Positions 26,539 through 35,783 of a stretch of DNA of 64,000 nt are shown here, piece after piece. The notes beneath the pieces are model-generated. The model was not told the origin of the DNA and did no database searches. It saw only the letters and a list, made by a program, of their open reading frames with translations. How positions within the stretch are numbered: position 1 is the stretch's first letter; each line of letters opens with the position of its first letter. The stretch lies in NCBI GenBank assembly GCA_016126655.1, contig CP065955.1, positions 1,223,001 to 1,287,000 of the forward strand, read 5' to 3'. A program made the translations under genes and the position numbers. Source of the DNA: Aerococcaceae bacterium zg-1292 (GTDB lineage: Bacteria > Bacillota > Bacilli > Lactobacillales > Aerococcaceae).

Positions 26539-27348
26539 TTAAACATGCCGATACCGTTTAGTTTTGGTGTCATTTGTTAAATAAATCGGTTCAATGATGA
26601 GACAACGTCCTGTTTTATCATCTAATTCTAAAAAACAGCCACTTAATACAACAGCCTCACTCATGGATTGCTCCAAACGTGTAGGCAATTGTGTTTTAAA
26701 TTTATTAACGACTTGTTGTGAATTAAAACCAATCACACTGTCTAGTGCTCCTGTCATTCCGACATCAGTAATATATCCAGTTCCTAGTGGTAAAATGCGT
26801 GCATCACTCGTTTGAACATGTGTATGAGTGCCGACAACTGCTGACACCGACCCATCTAGTAAATAACCCAGTGCCTGTTTTTCACTAGTCGCTTCAGCAT
26901 GAAAATCCACAAATATTAGCGGTGTTCGTTGACGAATGGCAGCAATTTTTTCAGGTAAATCGTTAAATGGTTCAATACAAGCCCCCATAAAGACACTGCC
27001 CAATGCGTTGACAATAGCAAGTTCATACTGATTGACTTTGATAAAGTGTACGCCTTTTCCTGGTGTCACTGTCGGTAAATTAATGGGTCGGACTAAAGAT
27101 TTAGCGGAGCCAATAAAATCATAAATCTCACGATTATCCCACGAGTGATTCCCGAGTGTGACCACATCTGCGCCTGTTGATAATAACCATTTATATAATT
27201 TTTCAGAAATTCCTCGGCCATTATCAATATTTTCTCCATTAACAATCGTCACTTGTGGGCGATATTGTTGCTTCAAATGCGGTAAATATTGAGTCAATGC
27301 TGCTTGTCCTTTTTTCCCTACCACATCACCGATAAACAGTAATCTCAT
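26539..27348 (-). CDS. ymdB: YmdB-like metallophosphoesterase
   Basis: About 269 residues, TIGR00282 family of calcineurin-like phosphoesterases, reported in B. subtilis to hydrolyse cyclic nucleotides (2',3'-cAMP) and to influence biofilm and motility. Metal-site motifs: FIGDVVGKKG, NGENIDNGRGI, LGNHSWDN, VDFHAEATSEKQ and GTHTHVQT. Two adjacent ATGs follow GAGGAG; the second (27348) is spaced better. The mutS-ymdB neighbourhood is often seen in lactic acid bacteria. Divergent from the Gfo/Idh gene. Confidence 0.9.
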   Translation of the reverse strand: MRLLFIGDVVGKKGQAALTQYLPHLKQQYRPQVTIVNGENIDNGRGISEKLYKWLLSTGADVVTLGNHSWDNREIYDFIGSAKSLVRPINLPTVTPGKGVHFIKVNQYELAIVNALGSVFMGACIEPFNDLPEKIAAIRQRTPLIFVDFHAEATSEKQALGYLLDGSVSAVVGTHTHVQTSDARILPLGTGYITDVGMTGALDSVIGFNSQQVVNKFKTQLPTRLEQSMSEAVVLSGCFLELDDKTGRCLIIEPIYLTNDTKTKRYRHV

Positions 27349-27548
27349 CATTCTCCTCTTTCTAATTTGCACTTATTAAAAATTTTGTCTCTTTATTTTA
27401 TCAGTCTTTTGCAAAAAAATAAAGAAAACCAATCAAATAAGCCGATTCTTTTCAGGTATGAAAGCCATTATACTCGAAATATTGGATAAAACGCTCTATA
27501 ATGAATATATATGTAAAGCGCATACTAAATAGAGAGAAGGAAAACAAG

Positions 27549-28526
27549 ATGATTAATGTAGGAATTATTGGAGCTGGAAATATCGCAACAAAAATGGCAA
27601 AAACAATTAAAGGCGTAGAAAAAGCTGTCGCATACGCAATCGCCTCTCGCGATGGTGAACGCGCACTCGCCTTTGCGGAAGAATATGACTTTAAAAAAGC
27701 CTATAATTCGTATGATGCGTTAGTACGTGACGAAAATATTGACCTAGTTTATATCGCGACACCACATAATTTTCACTATGAACATGCAAAATTAGCGCTC
27801 GAAAACGGTAAACATGTATTGTGCGAAAAAACCGTTACACTTAATGCTACCCAATTTAAAAAATTAACTGCCATTGCATTTGAACGTCACTTAACGTTTG
27901 TTGAAGCGATATGGACGCGTTTTATGCCAATGCATCAACAATTAAAAATGTTATTAGATGAAGGTGTCATCGGCGAACCGCAAATTTTATATGGCAACTT
28001 AAGTTATTATTTAGAACATGTAGAACGAATGTATGACCCCAATTTAGCAGGTGGCGCATTACTCGACTTGGGCGTGTACCCTGTTCATTACGCCCTTTCC
28101 TTATTCGGTAATGATTACCAAAGCATCCAGTCAACAATGACAAAGACAGAATTGGGTGTCGACCGCCATACTGCGATTACATTGCAGTACCCTGATGGAA
28201 AAATTGCTCAACTAATGTGTTCGATGAATGCCTTTGAGCAATCAAGTAAAATTTTAGGTACAAATGGACGGATTGAAACAACAGGTATACATCATATTGA
28301 AGAAATTCGGGTTTATGACAAGGACAATCACTGTACGCAAGTCCTTACACGGCCTGACGATATAGGTGGTTTTGAATTTGAATTGGCGGAGACAATTAAG
28401 ATGATCGAAGAACAAAACATTGAAAGCGACATCGTGACACACGAAGATTCACTGGCGGTTATGAATGTACTCGATACAGTGCGACAACAACACCATTTTG
28501 TATATCCGGATGAAATGGACGAGTAA
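27549..28526 (+). CDS. Gfo/Idh/MocA-family NAD(P)-dependent oxidoreductase
   Basis: 325 residues. Rossmann motif GIIGAGNIATKMAKTI at the N-terminus and CEKTVTLN near residue 97 (the conserved EKP-type motif with threonine in place of proline), then a C-terminal alpha/beta domain with GGALLDLGVYPVHYAL. Substrates in this family are sugars, polyols or trans-dihydrodiols, and cannot be assigned here. ATG 27549 has AAGGA upstream; the 16-codon extension has no site. A TATAAT lies at 27497-27502. nth begins three bases after its stop, so the two are probably co-transcribed. Confidence 0.88.
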   Translation: MINVGIIGAGNIATKMAKTIKGVEKAVAYAIASRDGERALAFAEEYDFKKAYNSYDALVRDENIDLVYIATPHNFHYEHAKLALENGKHVLCEKTVTLNATQFKKLTAIAFERHLTFVEAIWTRFMPMHQQLKMLLDEGVIGEPQILYGNLSYYLEHVERMYDPNLAGGALLDLGVYPVHYALSLFGNDYQSIQSTMTKTELGVDRHTAITLQYPDGKIAQLMCSMNAFEQSSKILGTNGRIETTGIHHIEEIRVYDKDNHCTQVLTRPDDIGGFEFELAETIKMIEEQNIESDIVTHEDSLAVMNVLDTVRQQHHFVYPDEMDE

Positions 28527-28529
28527 TAC

Positions 28530-29144
28530 ATGTTATCTAAAAAGAGAGCAAGAAAAGTTATTGAAGAAATTATTGCCTTATATCCAGATGTTCCACCGAG
28601 TTTAAATTTTACTAATCCATTTGAATTAGTTGTTGCTGTAGCCCTCAGTGCGCAAACCACGGATGTTGCTGTTAATAAAGTGACTCCGGCTTTATTTAAA
28701 CGATTTCCCACTCCATACGAAATGGCAGTAGTGCCCCCTAGTGAGATTGAACCATATATTGCTACTCTCGGGTTGTATCGTAACAAAGCAAAATTTCTAC
28801 AAAAATGCGCCCAACAACTAGTGGAAAATTTTAATGGTGAGGTTCCACAAACACGAAAGGAATTAATGTCCCTTGCAGGTGTAGGTAGAAAAACAGCCAA
28901 TGTAGTCCTTAGTGTAGGGTTTGGTATACCGGCTTTTGCGGTGGACACCCATGTCTCACGCATTTGTAAACATCATAAAATTGTTAAACAAACTGCTACT
29001 GAATTAGAGATTGAACAGCGAGTATGCGACGTTTTACCTCCTGAATTATGGCTTAAAGCTCATCAAGCCATGATATATTTTGGACGTGAAGTCTGTCACC
29101 CGAAAAATCCACAATGCCATTTGTATCCCCAATTGTACGAATAG
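28530..29144 (+). CDS. nth: Endonuclease III with incomplete iron-sulfur site
   Basis: 204 residues. Base-excision repair glycosylase/AP lyase for oxidised pyrimidines. The helix-hairpin-helix LAGVGRKTANVVLS carries the catalytic lysine, and FAVDTHVSR the catalytic aspartate. The C-terminal cluster motif should be C-x6-C-x2-C-x5-C; here it reads CHPKNPQCHLYPQLYE and ends. The first two cysteines are kept but the third is tyrosine and the fourth missing, so a normal 4Fe-4S cluster cannot form. The protein may function without it; this shortened end may also occur in related lactic bacteria. Confidence 0.92.
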   Translation: MLSKKRARKVIEEIIALYPDVPPSLNFTNPFELVVAVALSAQTTDVAVNKVTPALFKRFPTPYEMAVVPPSEIEPYIATLGLYRNKAKFLQKCAQQLVENFNGEVPQTRKELMSLAGVGRKTANVVLSVGFGIPAFAVDTHVSRICKHHKIVKQTATELEIEQRVCDVLPPELWLKAHQAMIYFGREVCHPKNPQCHLYPQLYE

Positions 29145-29246
29145 GGTACACAACATTAATACATCATTCTTCGATTGGTAGTAGACATAGAAAGTTACTT
29201 TTCAAATTATTTATAGAGCAAATATTTTGAAATATAAGTGCAAATA

Positions 29247-29280
29247 AAGACCATAATCATTTAGGATTATGGTCTTATTG
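29247..29280. terminator. Terminator after nth
   Basis: AAGACCATAATC and GATTATGGTCTT form a perfect 12-bp stem with a 6-base loop. It could stop transcription from either side of this convergent junction. Confidence 0.75.
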
Positions 29281-29315
29281 TGATTTTTATCTGTCCGCAC
29301 CGAAAGGTGAGTGAC

Positions 29316-29352
29316 AAATCATGACCTCCTGTTAGACGGATGGTCATGATTT
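29316..29352 (-). promoter_or_regulatory. Hairpin containing a ribosome site with no gene behind it
   Basis: AAATCATGACC (29316-29326) and GGTCATGATTT (29342-29352) are perfect 11-bp arms. On the minus strand AGGAGG (29330-29325) sits in the loop and edge of the distal arm, followed at once by ATG. The frame after it has only 11 codons. It ends the dispersed repeat array after the methyltransferase gene, where a downstream gene would be expected. Confidence 0.4.
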
Positions 29353-29560
29353 ACGGCTCCAATTCGTTGAATTGTCTCCACTTCAGATAACCCTGTCGTA
29401 CGTTTCTCGCACTATGATATTTTGTTTGGTGGCTCGTTCAGACTACCTTGACATCCACTTTACAGAGGTCGTAGAAGTACCTTGCCACTCTACAATCTCT
29501 GTTCCAGTGATTCAAGGCAGAACGCCCTTTCTCGCTCAATGTTTTTCAGTGGTTCCCACT
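29353..29560 (-). repeat. Dispersed intergenic repeat, tandem copy 7
   Basis: On the minus strand, downstream of the methyltransferase stop: left box AACATTGAGCGAGAAAGGGC, CTGCCTTGAATCACTGGAAC; right box CTGTAAAGTGGATGTCAAGG; then a second unit with ATAGTGCGAGAAACG, ATCTGAAGTGGAGACAATTC and GAATTGGAGCCG. No gene follows in this direction, only a hairpin with an orphan ribosome site. Confidence 0.75.
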
Positions 29561-30169
29561 AGTCTTTAGTTCAAAAATCACTATTTTTTCTCTAGTATCC
29601 TGACAATACTCATCCAGCAAAATTTCCTGTGTTAATTCAAAATGAGTATGATACTGCATAAAACTTAGCACTTCAGTATCCGGATAATAAAAAATACACT
29701 GAATCCGCCGCGGATATTGTTCAAAAGATTCCATCACATTAAAAATAAACGGTCGGACCAAAATGACTGTAAAGGGATTGAAAAAATAAAAAATAGTGTC
29801 TTCTGGTAAGATAGCATACTGTTCAATTTTTTTCTGAATAATACAAATTGGTGTGGGTACCTTATGCTTTTTCATAAAGGAATCAAAATTGTCCCTAGCA
29901 ATACGAACTACTTCTTCAGCATATTCAATGCCCTTTACTGCAATGCCTAGACGTAAAGCCGAATAACAAAGTACTCTACCTGTTCCAGCACCTACATCGA
30001 CTAAAACATCGTCTTTAGTCCACTTCAATCGGTCAAATAAACAATCCAGCACTTTGTAATCCGTTGATTCAGTACGATTGTAGTACCATTTGCCTTGTTT
30101 TAAATGTGACTCTAATACATAACTGGTATCAATCCCTAACCATTCATCCATGCGTTTATTCGCTGCCAT
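29546..30169 (-). CDS. Class I SAM-dependent methyltransferase
   Basis: About 207 residues. The SAM-binding motif VDVGAGTGRVLCYSALRLG is clear at about residues 55-73, followed by an acidic residue (GIEYAEEV). FYFFNPF at about 115 occupies the motif IV position. Target unknown; small-molecule or protein methyltransferases of similar layout exist. The start overlaps the end of the DUF2786 gene by about 14 bases, with only GGTG as ribosome site, so translation is probably coupled. Last gene of the lspA series. Confidence 0.82.
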   Translation of the reverse strand: MAANKRMDEWLGIDTSYVLESHLKQGKWYYNRTESTDYKVLDCLFDRLKWTKDDVLVDVGAGTGRVLCYSALRLGIAVKGIEYAEEVVRIARDNFDSFMKKHKVPTPICIIQKKIEQYAILPEDTIFYFFNPFTVILVRPFIFNVMESFEQYPRRIQCIFYYPDTEVLSFMQYHTHFELTQEILLDEYCQDTREKIVIFELKTSGNH

Positions 30170-30875
30170 CACCAAGATAATCCTTCGTCAAACTTAACTG
30201 TGAGCCTTTTTGATACCCTTCTGAATATGCAGCATTTTCTTTCGAAAATTTTGGTGCAGTATATTTTAATTTACGTTTACCTCTTACCTGTTCTTCAAAT
30301 GCTTCCTTTACGTCACGAGGAACTTGTACCATTATCTCATAAACAGCATTTTCCGATTGCATTTGACGACGTTGTTGCTCAAATTTTTCACTCAATCCAT
30401 CAATAAAACCTTTATAATAAGCTTTACGTAAATAGGCTGTCGAAACCGATGGGTTTTCTGCTTGCAGCGATTTCAAGTGATAGCTAGCGTGATACTTCAT
30501 ACTTTCAGCTGCTAAATGAAATACTTCATATGCTAGTTCAGTATCTTCCGGATAACCCAGATACACAATTTTACGAACTGTGGCAGCCTGATAAGGCAGT
30601 CGATTACTTTGAACATATAACATCACACGAAAATTTTGAGCAATGACAGTTGCGAGTATCTTTTCCCACCAAAATAAACGCTTATAAACTGATAATGATT
30701 TCAAAACAATTTCATTTTGCCCAGATTCATTCAATTCATTTTGCGAAATCTTATGTTTCAACATCAATTTTTGTGCCATAATGAGTGCAGTTTGGCTCTC
30801 TTCATCATTGGCTCCATCTTCAGCAAGTTTTAGTAAATTTCTAATTTTATCGAGTATTTTATCATTGACACTCAT
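30156..30875 (-). CDS. DUF2786 domain protein
   Basis: About 239 residues. The N-terminal DUF2786 motif DKIRNLLKLAEDGANDEESQ continues into ALIMAQKLMLKH, a helical segment. A middle part rich in aromatic residues (LFWWEKILATVIAQNF) and the C-terminal region follow the layout often fused to DUF2786 in phage and bacterial proteins. Biochemical role unknown. ATG 30875 has AGGAGG upstream; the longer frame to 30929 runs through the dispersed repeat. It sits between the pseudouridine synthase and methyltransferase genes. Confidence 0.75.
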   Translation of the reverse strand: MSVNDKILDKIRNLLKLAEDGANDEESQTALIMAQKLMLKHKISQNELNESGQNEIVLKSLSVYKRLFWWEKILATVIAQNFRVMLYVQSNRLPYQAATVRKIVYLGYPEDTELAYEVFHLAAESMKYHASYHLKSLQAENPSVSTAYLRKAYYKGFIDGLSEKFEQQRRQMQSENAVYEIMVQVPRDVKEAFEEQVRGKRKLKYTAPKFSKENAAYSEGYQKGSQLSLTKDYLGDGSE

Positions 30876-30881
30876 CAAATT

Positions 30882-31140
30882 CCTCCTGTCTATTCTAGTT
30901 CGGTCGGGCATCCTTGACATCCACTTCACGAAATCCCTCTGTGCGTTTCTCGCTCGCCGATATTTCGCTCCAGTGCTTCAAGGCTGAATGGCTAATGTAA
31001 TCTGGCTCTACTCAAGTTGGCTTGACGTTCACTTTAGAGGTTGCTTTTATGCACTTTGCGTGCACAAGCGTCATCTTCCAGTGCTCCCAAAAAGGACAAC
31101 GTAACTCATACCTTATGTTTCAAAAATTCATTTCAAACGC
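30882..31140 (-). repeat. Dispersed intergenic repeat, tandem copy 8
   Basis: On the minus strand after the pseudouridine synthase stop. The first unit is diverged: GAGCACTGGAAGATGACG, hairpin TTGTGCACgcaaaGTGCAtaa, TAAAGTGAACGTCAAGCCAA. The second is clearer: TTCAGCCTTGAAGCACTGGA, GAGCGAGAAACGCAC, TCGTGAAGTGGATGTCAAGG, CCGAACTAGAATAGACAGGAGG. That last element is the ribosome site of the DUF2786 gene. Confidence 0.75.
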
Positions 31141-31146
31141 TTGTCT

Positions 31147-32091
31147 TTATTGTTCAATGGAAGTGAGCGTTTTAAGCACATCGGTAAAGTATTCTGGCAG
31201 CGGTACTTCAAATTGAAGCAATTTATCCGTTATCGGGTGCCTAAATTGAATCAACCGTGCATGTAGTAACTGCCCTTGACTCATACGTGTTAATGGCCCT
31301 TTTAATTGTCCAACGCCGACACGATATACTGGGTCTCCTACGAGCGGATGTCCAATATATTCCATATGAACACGAATTTGATGGGTCCGTCCAGTTGCTA
31401 ACTGTAATTCCACAAGTGTGCTGTCAGTAAAGCGTTCTAATACCTTAAAATAGGTCAATGCATATTTTCCCTCTGAATGGGCTGCCCACCGTAAACGATT
31501 ATGTTGGTCGCGACGAATTGGGACTTCAATCGAACCTTCTGGTTCTTTAATCGTACCGTGAACTAATGCCACGTACGTGCGTCCCATTGAATGATTTTCC
31601 AATTGCTCACTTAATAATTGATGAGCCACGTTGTTTTTCGCTACAACTAGTAAGCCTGACGTATCTTTATCAATACGATGCACTAAACCAGGTCGCACAC
31701 TATCATCTGGAAAAGCTAAGTTTTGATGTCCTAAATGATATAATAATGCATGAACCAATGTCCCTGAATAATGCCCCTTTGAAGGATGAACGACCATGCC
31801 TGCGGATTTATTAATCACAATGACATCCTCATCTTCGTAAACAATATCTAGTGGAATGTTTTCTGCAACTAATGCAGGAGTCTCTTGCATTGGTTCGGCT
31901 TGATTAACGTTATTTATTTCAATTATTTCGTTGCCGACCAACTGATAGTTAGCTTTTTCAATGTGTTTATTAACAAGTACCAATCCTTGTTTAATCATCT
32001 TTTGAATCGTCGAACGACTCTCATCAGGCATTAATTCGACTAATATTTTATCTAACCGTCCTGATTGTCCTTCTAGTTTAAATTGTGTCAT
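31147..32091 (-). CDS. RluA-family 23S rRNA pseudouridine synthase
   Basis: 314 residues. N-terminal S4 RNA-binding domain (GRLDKILVELMPDESRSTIQ) and catalytic domain with HRIDKDTSGLLVVAKN, whose aspartate is the catalytic residue. Members beside lspA are the RluD-like YlyB group; the exact uridines are not predictable. The start overlaps the lspA end by 14 bases, indicating coupling. Confidence 0.92.
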   Translation of the reverse strand: MTQFKLEGQSGRLDKILVELMPDESRSTIQKMIKQGLVLVNKHIEKANYQLVGNEIIEINNVNQAEPMQETPALVAENIPLDIVYEDEDVIVINKSAGMVVHPSKGHYSGTLVHALLYHLGHQNLAFPDDSVRPGLVHRIDKDTSGLLVVAKNNVAHQLLSEQLENHSMGRTYVALVHGTIKEPEGSIEVPIRRDQHNRLRWAAHSEGKYALTYFKVLERFTDSTLVELQLATGRTHQIRVHMEYIGHPLVGDPVYRVGVGQLKGPLTRMSQGQLLHARLIQFRHPITDKLLQFEVPLPEYFTDVLKTLTSIEQ

Positions 32092-32539
32092 TAACTTGCT
32101 CCTTATCTAAAATCAATAATAATATCAACATCAATACACCCACTGTCAACGCGATGTCTGCAACATTAAAAATCGGGAAATTAATGAATAATAATCGAAA
32201 CATATCAATGACATAACCATTTAGTAGTCGATCAATAAAATTCCCTAATGCACCACCGATTAACAAACCGTATGCAATGCGACTCAATTTTTGTTTCGAT
32301 GTCGTTTTATAAAGTAAATATAATAAGTACCCGACAACTAATAGTGTAATGATAAAGAATAACTTGAATTGTCCTGAAAATATCCCCCAACTGGCCCCCG
32401 TATTTTGAATATAGAAAAAATCAAATACATTTGGGATTCCAGGTAAAGATTGATGCAACCCAATATGGTTAATTGTCCAATATTTAACGAGTTGATCAAT
32501 CATAATAATAAAAAATGCCACACATAAACCGATAATCAT
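32078..32539 (-). CDS. lspA: Lipoprotein signal peptidase (SPase II)
   Basis: 153 residues, four membrane segments. It cleaves signal peptides of diacylglyceryl-prolipoproteins such as the two lipoproteins encoded just upstream on the other strand. The catalytic aspartates are in GNFIDRLLNGYVIDMF and FNVADIALTVG. ATG 32539 has AAGGAGG 6 bases upstream; the longer frame to 32566 includes that site. First gene of a four-gene minus-strand series. Confidence 0.96.
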   Translation of the reverse strand: MIIGLCVAFFIIMIDQLVKYWTINHIGLHQSLPGIPNVFDFFYIQNTGASWGIFSGQFKLFFIITLLVVGYLLYLLYKTTSKQKLSRIAYGLLIGGALGNFIDRLLNGYVIDMFRLLFINFPIFNVADIALTVGVLMLILLLILDKEQVNDTI

Positions 32540-32698
32540 GGCTTCCTCCTTGTGAAAATGCTTCAATATTTGGTATAATGAACGCGTATAATGTTTATTA
32601 TACTGAAATTTTATGGGAAAGTCATATTATCTATACTGATTTGCACCAATAAAATCAACAGCACTCCCCTGCTGAGTAATTATTAAAAAGGAGATTTC

Positions 32699-33340
32699 AT
32701 GAAAAGACTAAAACAAATCATACTGTGCTTGGCGATTCCATTATTTATCGCTGCCTGTGATAACTCAATTGAACGTGCTAATAATGCGATTGGACTCATT
32801 CAAGATCAAATGACCAAATTAGTGAATGAGTTATACGAAGTACAGAACCTAGAAAACCAGCTACAAGGTCATTTTGAAGAAGATTTAAAAAAATCAGGTG
32901 ATAATTTAAGTTACTTTAATCAAGAAGATATCTTGGTTATAAAAAATACAAGCTTACGATTAGAGCATTTAACAGCCATGGAAAAAGCAGCTGAAGAATT
33001 AGAAAAATTGATACCGGAATTAATTAATGGCAGAAAAAATAATGCGTTGCCGATGAAAGACTTTGAATCCATCGATAAAATGATTCAGTCGATGAAAATC
33101 GATTTAACCACTTATATTACTGAATATCGCAAAAACATTGCTTTAGAAAAACAGACATTTCATTCCATTGGTAATCCAAAGATTGATTATAACAACTTTT
33201 TCAAAGTGTTTGATAATATCAATAAATTATCAGAAACTAATCTCTATAATTTAGATCGCTTATTAGTTCATTTTGAACCGATTAATCAACTGATTGTCGA
33301 TACTAAAGTTAAAGTTGTCACACTATTAGAAAGTAAGTAG
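32699..33340 (+). CDS. YkyA-like putative cell-wall-binding lipoprotein
   Basis: 213 residues. Lipoprotein signal peptide with lipobox FIAAC, cysteine at residue 20. The mature part is almost entirely helical with coiled-coil character (LTAMEKAAEELEKLIPEL), matching the YkyA family of putative cell-wall-binding lipoproteins of unknown function. AAGGAG precedes the ATG. The next lipoprotein gene follows after 8 bases, so the two are an operon, divergent from lspA. Confidence 0.78.
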   Translation: MKRLKQIILCLAIPLFIAACDNSIERANNAIGLIQDQMTKLVNELYEVQNLENQLQGHFEEDLKKSGDNLSYFNQEDILVIKNTSLRLEHLTAMEKAAEELEKLIPELINGRKNNALPMKDFESIDKMIQSMKIDLTTYITEYRKNIALEKQTFHSIGNPKIDYNNFFKVFDNINKLSETNLYNLDRLLVHFEPINQLIVDTKVKVVTLLESK

Positions 33341-33348
33341 GTGAAAAT

Positions 33349-34683
33349 ATGAAAAAACAAGCAATTTCACTGTCGCTCGTCACACTACTCTTATCTGCAT
33401 GTACCTTTTTTCAAAAACCGACTGAGGAAAAACCAACCTTTACGTCGATGCCGAAGGTAGAAAGCAAATACGATCAAGAAACACTCAATGAATTTGATAG
33501 TCGCCGTAAAAAAGGTAAAGCAAATCGCTATGAAGGCTTAACCATTTTAAAAGGTAATTTACTCAATCGTCCGGATAATTTGCCTAAATCACTCTTTTTT
33601 GACAGTGGTATTAATGTCGAATATCCTAAAGAGGGAGTCAAAGGAATCTATTTAAATAGCGATAGCGTTGCGGATACAAACACCTTTAATTCTTTATTAA
33701 AGAAAGTAGATGACACTGCATTAAATGCGATGGTACTCGATTTTAAAGATGACTACGGTAATATTATTCCAGCGTTAAATACTACGAATGACTTAATTAA
33801 AAAAGCATCACTCGGTTGGATTGACTACCCGTCCATTTTAAAAACATTAGCAGAACACAAAATCTATCCGATTGCACGTATCGTAACCTTTAAAGATACT
33901 GTTTTAGCAAAGAATAAGCCAGACTATGCCTTTAAAACTAAAGACGGTGAAGTATGGTCACCCAATGGAGAATCATTCGTAAATCCGTTTTTAAAAGAGG
34001 TTTGGGATTATAATATTGATATTGCGATTGAAGCTGCTAAGATGGGTTTTAAAGAAATTCAGTTTGACTACATTCGTTTCTCTGATGCATTTGTCCAAAG
34101 CGAAAGCGAATTAACCTATAAAAAAGGAACCTTTGAAAATTATGTATCCGAAAATCCTGATGATGCAGGTGAGGAACGTGTCGCTGCGATTACGCAATTT
34201 TTAACCTATGCTAGAGAACGCTTAGCACCTTACGGTGTTAATGTTAGTGCCGATATTTTTGGCTATACGGCTGTGGCTAATAACAGTCCCGATGTTCGTG
34301 GAATTGGACAGCATTTTGCCAGTATGGCAGAAAATGTGGATGTTATCTCTTCTATGATTTACCCATCTCACTGGGGAGCATCATTCTTTGGTATTGAGTA
34401 TCCTAATACCCATCCATATGAAGTGGTGGATGAATATATGCATTCTGAAAAACAAGTATTATCAAATGTATCCAATAAAGTAACATCACGCCCTTGGTTA
34501 CAGGACTTTACGGATTCAGCAGCTGCTGGACCATATTATGAGTACAATACTGAGCAAGTGCAAGCGCAAATTAATGCCTTAGCCAGTCATGGCATCCATG
34601 AATTCTTATTATGGAATGCTGCAGGTGAGTATTCTGAAGGTGTTGATTATGCCCCTGAAAAAGCGGCACCAGCACAACAATAA
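33349..34683 (+). CDS. DUF4015-type putative glycoside hydrolase lipoprotein
   Basis: 444 residues. Signal peptide with lipobox LLSAC (cysteine at residue 18). The mature part follows the DUF4015 pattern, a TIM-barrel glycosidase-like fold: VKGIYLNSDSVADTN, AMVLDFKDDYGNI, YPIARIVTFKD, EIQFDYIRFSD, VSADIFGYTAV and ISSMIYPSHWG. Acidic residues in LDFKDD and FDYIRF are at positions expected for catalysis. Activity on cell-wall or exopolysaccharide is inference. Second gene of the lipoprotein operon. Confidence 0.82.
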   Translation: MKKQAISLSLVTLLLSACTFFQKPTEEKPTFTSMPKVESKYDQETLNEFDSRRKKGKANRYEGLTILKGNLLNRPDNLPKSLFFDSGINVEYPKEGVKGIYLNSDSVADTNTFNSLLKKVDDTALNAMVLDFKDDYGNIIPALNTTNDLIKKASLGWIDYPSILKTLAEHKIYPIARIVTFKDTVLAKNKPDYAFKTKDGEVWSPNGESFVNPFLKEVWDYNIDIAIEAAKMGFKEIQFDYIRFSDAFVQSESELTYKKGTFENYVSENPDDAGEERVAAITQFLTYARERLAPYGVNVSADIFGYTAVANNSPDVRGIGQHFASMAENVDVISSMIYPSHWGASFFGIEYPNTHPYEVVDEYMHSEKQVLSNVSNKVTSRPWLQDFTDSAAAGPYYEYNTEQVQAQINALASHGIHEFLLWNAAGEYSEGVDYAPEKAAPAQQ

Positions 34684-34693
34684 TAAATATATC

Positions 34694-34742
34694 AAAATAC
34701 GATGAAATGAGCATTTTTGACTCATTCCATCGTATTTTTGCT
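34694..34742. terminator. Bidirectional terminator
   Basis: AAAATACGATG-AAATGAG and CTCATT-CCATCGTATTTT pair over about 18 bp with one mismatch; T-runs lie on both sides, between the convergent lipoprotein operon and ftsY. Confidence 0.85.
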
Positions 34743-34752
34743 TGATATAACA

Positions 34753-35778
34753 TTATGCTTGTGCTTCTAACACATCTTTTATGAGACTATACATATACTG
34801 CTCAGCATCAAATTGTTGTAAGTCTGTCGCTTTCTCACCCAGTCCGATATATTTTACGGGGATATCTAATTCATGACGAATGGATAAGACTACCCCACCT
34901 TTTGCGGTGCCATCTAATTTCGTTAAAACAAGACCCGTAATTTCTGTCGCTTCATTGAATTGCTTCGCCTGAATTAATGCGTTTTGACCAGTTGTTGCAT
35001 CCAAGGCTAAAAAGACTTCTTGAACGCCATTCGGATTTTCACGTTCGATGATACGCTTAATTTTTGCTAATTCTTGCATGAGATTCGCTTTTGTTTGTAA
35101 ACGCCCTGCCGTATCAACTAATAAATAATCAAAGTGTTCTGCATTAGCACGTTTTACAGCATCAAACACTACAGAAGCTGGGTCGCTTTGCGCTTTACCT
35201 GTTACCACTGGTATATTTAAGCGTTCACCCCATACGTTTAATTGCTCGATAGCCCCTGCTCTAAACGTATCCGCTGCTGCTAATAACACTTTATGCCCTT
35301 CTTGTGCCAGTTGATAACCAATTTTACCAACTGACGTCGTTTTACCGACACCATTAACCCCTACGAATAATATTACTGTAGGCCCAGCAGGATTTAAATT
35401 GATGTGCGCTTTTTCTTCGCCATCTTTTTCATAGATTTGAACCATCTTTTCTAACATCACTTGTTTAACATCTTCAGCTTTCGTCACACCTCGCGTTTCT
35501 AATTCATCGCGAATCGCATCGGTTAATGCCATTGTCATTTGAAAGCCAACATCTGCACTGATAAATGCTTCTTCTAAATCTTCGTAAAACTCCTCATCTA
35601 ACTCACGAAAACTGCTAAACAAGTCATTGATACGCTGGGAAAAGCTCTTACGTGTCTTTTCCAACCCTTTGTCATACGTATCTAATACAATCTGTTCTTC
35701 CGACTGTTGTTTTTCTAATTCTTCAACAACTTTGTCCTCACCAGTAAAGGCGCGACGAATACGATCAAATAATCCCAT
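34753..35778 (-). CDS. ftsY: Signal recognition particle receptor FtsY
   Basis: 341 residues. A short acidic N-terminal A region (KQQSEEQIVLDTYDKGLEKT) then the NG GTPase domain: GVNGVGKTTSVGK (P-loop), DTFRAGAIEQLNVW, DTAGR, and TKLDGTAKGG. It receives SRP-bound ribosomes at the membrane. AAGGAGG precedes the ATG; the gap to the upstream HAD gene carries a degenerate dispersed repeat. Confidence 0.97.
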   Translation of the reverse strand: MGLFDRIRRAFTGEDKVVEELEKQQSEEQIVLDTYDKGLEKTRKSFSQRINDLFSSFRELDEEFYEDLEEAFISADVGFQMTMALTDAIRDELETRGVTKAEDVKQVMLEKMVQIYEKDGEEKAHINLNPAGPTVILFVGVNGVGKTTSVGKIGYQLAQEGHKVLLAAADTFRAGAIEQLNVWGERLNIPVVTGKAQSDPASVVFDAVKRANAEHFDYLLVDTAGRLQTKANLMQELAKIKRIIERENPNGVQEVFLALDATTGQNALIQAKQFNEATEITGLVLTKLDGTAKGGVVLSIRHELDIPVKYIGLGEKATDLQQFDAEQYMYSLIKDVLEAQA

Positions 35779-35783
35779 GTTTT

